DNA from: an uncultured Lachnospiraceae bacterium
GTDB lineage: Bacteria; Bacillota; Clostridia; Lachnospirales; Lachnospiraceae
Length of the DNA: 64,000 nucleotides
Direction: 5' to 3'
NCBI GenBank assembly: GCA_910577045.1
Contig: CAJTLB010000006.1
Coordinates: 62,001-126,000, forward strand
The position numbers and the translations under genes were made by a program. Position 1 is the stretch's first letter. The number at the start of each line of letters is the position of its first letter. The notes beneath the pieces were generated by a model. That model made no database searches and had not been told where the DNA came from. It saw only the letters and a list, made by a program, of their open reading frames with translations. Positions 63,211 to 64,000 of the stretch are shown here, in pieces.

Positions 63211-63411
63211 TTATTTCCCTGCCATTTGTTTCTCCTGTGCCTCAATCATTTTTTTCACCATATAACCACCTATCGATCCATTTTGATAGGAAGTCAGATT
63301 TCCATTGTAGCCATGGCTTAATGGTACCCCGATCTCACCTGCTACCTCATATTTGAATTTGTTTAACGCTTCCTTTGCCTCTGGTACTGCCTTAGAAGAA
63401 TTAGATGCCAT
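63211..63411 (-). CDS. Alpha/beta-type small acid-soluble spore protein
   Basis: The 66-aa protein coats and protects DNA in spores. It shows the family pattern ALNKFKYEVAGEIGV with the germination-protease region, then GGYMVKKMIEAQEKQM at the DNA-binding helix. GGAGG precedes the ATG. It is monocistronic, with a hairpin after it and a possible forespore promoter before it. Confidence 0.95.
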   Translation of the reverse strand: MASNSSKAVPEAKEALNKFKYEVAGEIGVPLSHGYNGNLTSYQNGSIGGYMVKKMIEAQEKQMAGK

Positions 63412-63455
63412 AATAAACGCCTCCTTTTTTCAATCTGCTTTGTTGGTTACGTTCT

Positions 63456-63484
63456 TATTATGCTTCGCATCTTTTTCTTTTACA
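63456..63484 (-). promoter_or_regulatory. Possible sigma-G/F promoter of the SASP gene
   Basis: The minus strand has CATAATA (63456-63462), fitting the CATnnTA -10 of forespore sigma factors, with TGTAAA (63479-63484) 16 bases upstream as a partial -35. It is 45 bases before the SASP ATG. SASP genes are classically sigma-G controlled. Confidence 0.45.
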
Positions 63485-63507
63485 CCCGGAGAGTATTTCA
63501 TAATCTG

Positions 63508-64000
63508 TTAAATTTCCCCTGACTCTATTAAATCCTCGTATGTCCCAGTTAATGGCTCAAAATGGAAAGAAAAATTTTCATAAACCTTATCTTCTGCAGA
63601 TGCCAAACGGTTATTTACATACACCTTCATCGTATCCCCATCAATATCTAAAAATTGAAACACCTGCGCTACTGTATAATAACTTAAAAACTCAATTCTA
63701 TCATTTGGCTGGATTTCATAATAACCAGACTGTAATTTTCTATTTACTTGCGCAAATTTAGGGCAAATTACATTTTTCCCATTTACTTCAAAAGAAATGC
63801 TTCCTTGATACTCTGGCAATTCCTCTATGGTAATACAGGCAGCCGTCCCTATTGTAGACTCCCGGATTATAATTTTATCATTTTGTTTAATAGGGGCCTG
63901 TAAATTTGTTTCCTCTCCATTTAACAGAATAATAGCTCCTTCCCCTGCTTTTCCACGGATTACACGGGAAATCCCATTTACCATAAAAATAAGTTCTTTT
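63508..64000 (-). CDS. C-terminal part of an FtsA-like cell-division-type protein, cut by the window edge
   Basis: The last 164 codons of a larger gene are visible; the frame stays open to the right edge (an ATG at 63984 is internal in all likelihood, since no ribosome site precedes it). The sequence has ISRVIRGKAGEGAIILLNGE and LQAPIKQNDKIIIRESTIG, then VNGKNVICPKFAQVN, repeated ubiquitin-like/beta-grasp folds that I associate with the C-terminal extension of FtsA-domain proteins in Lachnospiraceae. That assignment is from memory; the N-terminal actin-like part is outside. Confidence 0.55.
   Translation of the reverse strand, partial: KELIFMVNGISRVIRGKAGEGAIILLNGEETNLQAPIKQNDKIIIRESTIGTAACITIEELPEYQGSISFEVNGKNVICPKFAQVNRKLQSGYYEIQPNDRIEFLSYYTVAQVFQFLDIDGDTMKVYVNNRLASAEDKVYENFSFHFEPLTGTYEDLIESGEI

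Overview
The window is a dense, low-GC chromosomal segment of an endospore-forming Firmicute, most likely a member of Lachnospiraceae (Clostridia). The evidence is the sporulation genes (alpha/beta SASP, YqfC, YqfD, a YlbJ-like protein, a SpoVB-like flippase, a BofC-like protein and a SleL-like LysM-GH18 lysin), lineage-typical proteins (DUF6033-like, CFI-box, an FtsA-like C-terminal domain) and AT-rich third codon positions. Almost every gene lies on the minus strand. The only plus-strand genes seen are two XRE regulators, one 46-codon ORF and the ylbJ-like gene. No rRNA, tRNA, CRISPR array or intact mobile element was found.

Read in the direction of transcription (high to low coordinates), the right end (64000-50500) holds: a partial FtsA-like gene, SASP, rsmD-coaD-coiled-coil protein, dipeptidase PepD, an LCP transferase, an M23 peptidase, an RsuA-type pseudouridine synthase, a HAD phosphatase, a YgiQ-type radical SAM protein, an SDR, a small membrane protein, an RluA-type pseudouridine synthase and recU. 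Next come the histidine genes: hisZ, then a MoxR / DUF58 / transmembrane-transglutaminase cassette, then hisG-hisD-hisB-hisA-hisIE. HisIE carries an unusual N-terminal degenerate HisF/HisA-like half-barrel, and hisC, hisF and hisH are absent from the window.

From 40351 to 32628 lies a tight five-gene minus-strand unit: a heterodimeric ABC exporter with one degenerate ATPase site, a bacterial HSP90-family ATPase, and two tandem collinear paralogues of unknown family, each with an invariant C-x2-C-x2-C-x-H motif and an alpha-helical, TPR-like appearance. This is the best candidate in the window for an undescribed system. It resembles an Hsp90 with dedicated helical-repeat partners.

The middle holds yqfC-yqfD-phoH-HD protein-ybeY, a DUF3048 lipoprotein, cdd, the SpoVB-like flippase, the BofC-like protein, two flavoproteins, and a proline/folate group (proB, unknown 406-aa protein, DUF896, 5-formyl-THF cyclo-ligase, proA). 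Between proA and a degenerate tyrosine recombinase is a 230-bp imperfect palindrome with two inner hairpins that share the same AGGAC loop, possibly a dispersed non-autonomous repeat. The left end holds miaB, a GH1 beta-glucosidase, a SulP transporter, the SleL-like lysin, lineage-specific proteins, and mutS-mutL-miaA, a PLP enzyme and the start of radC.
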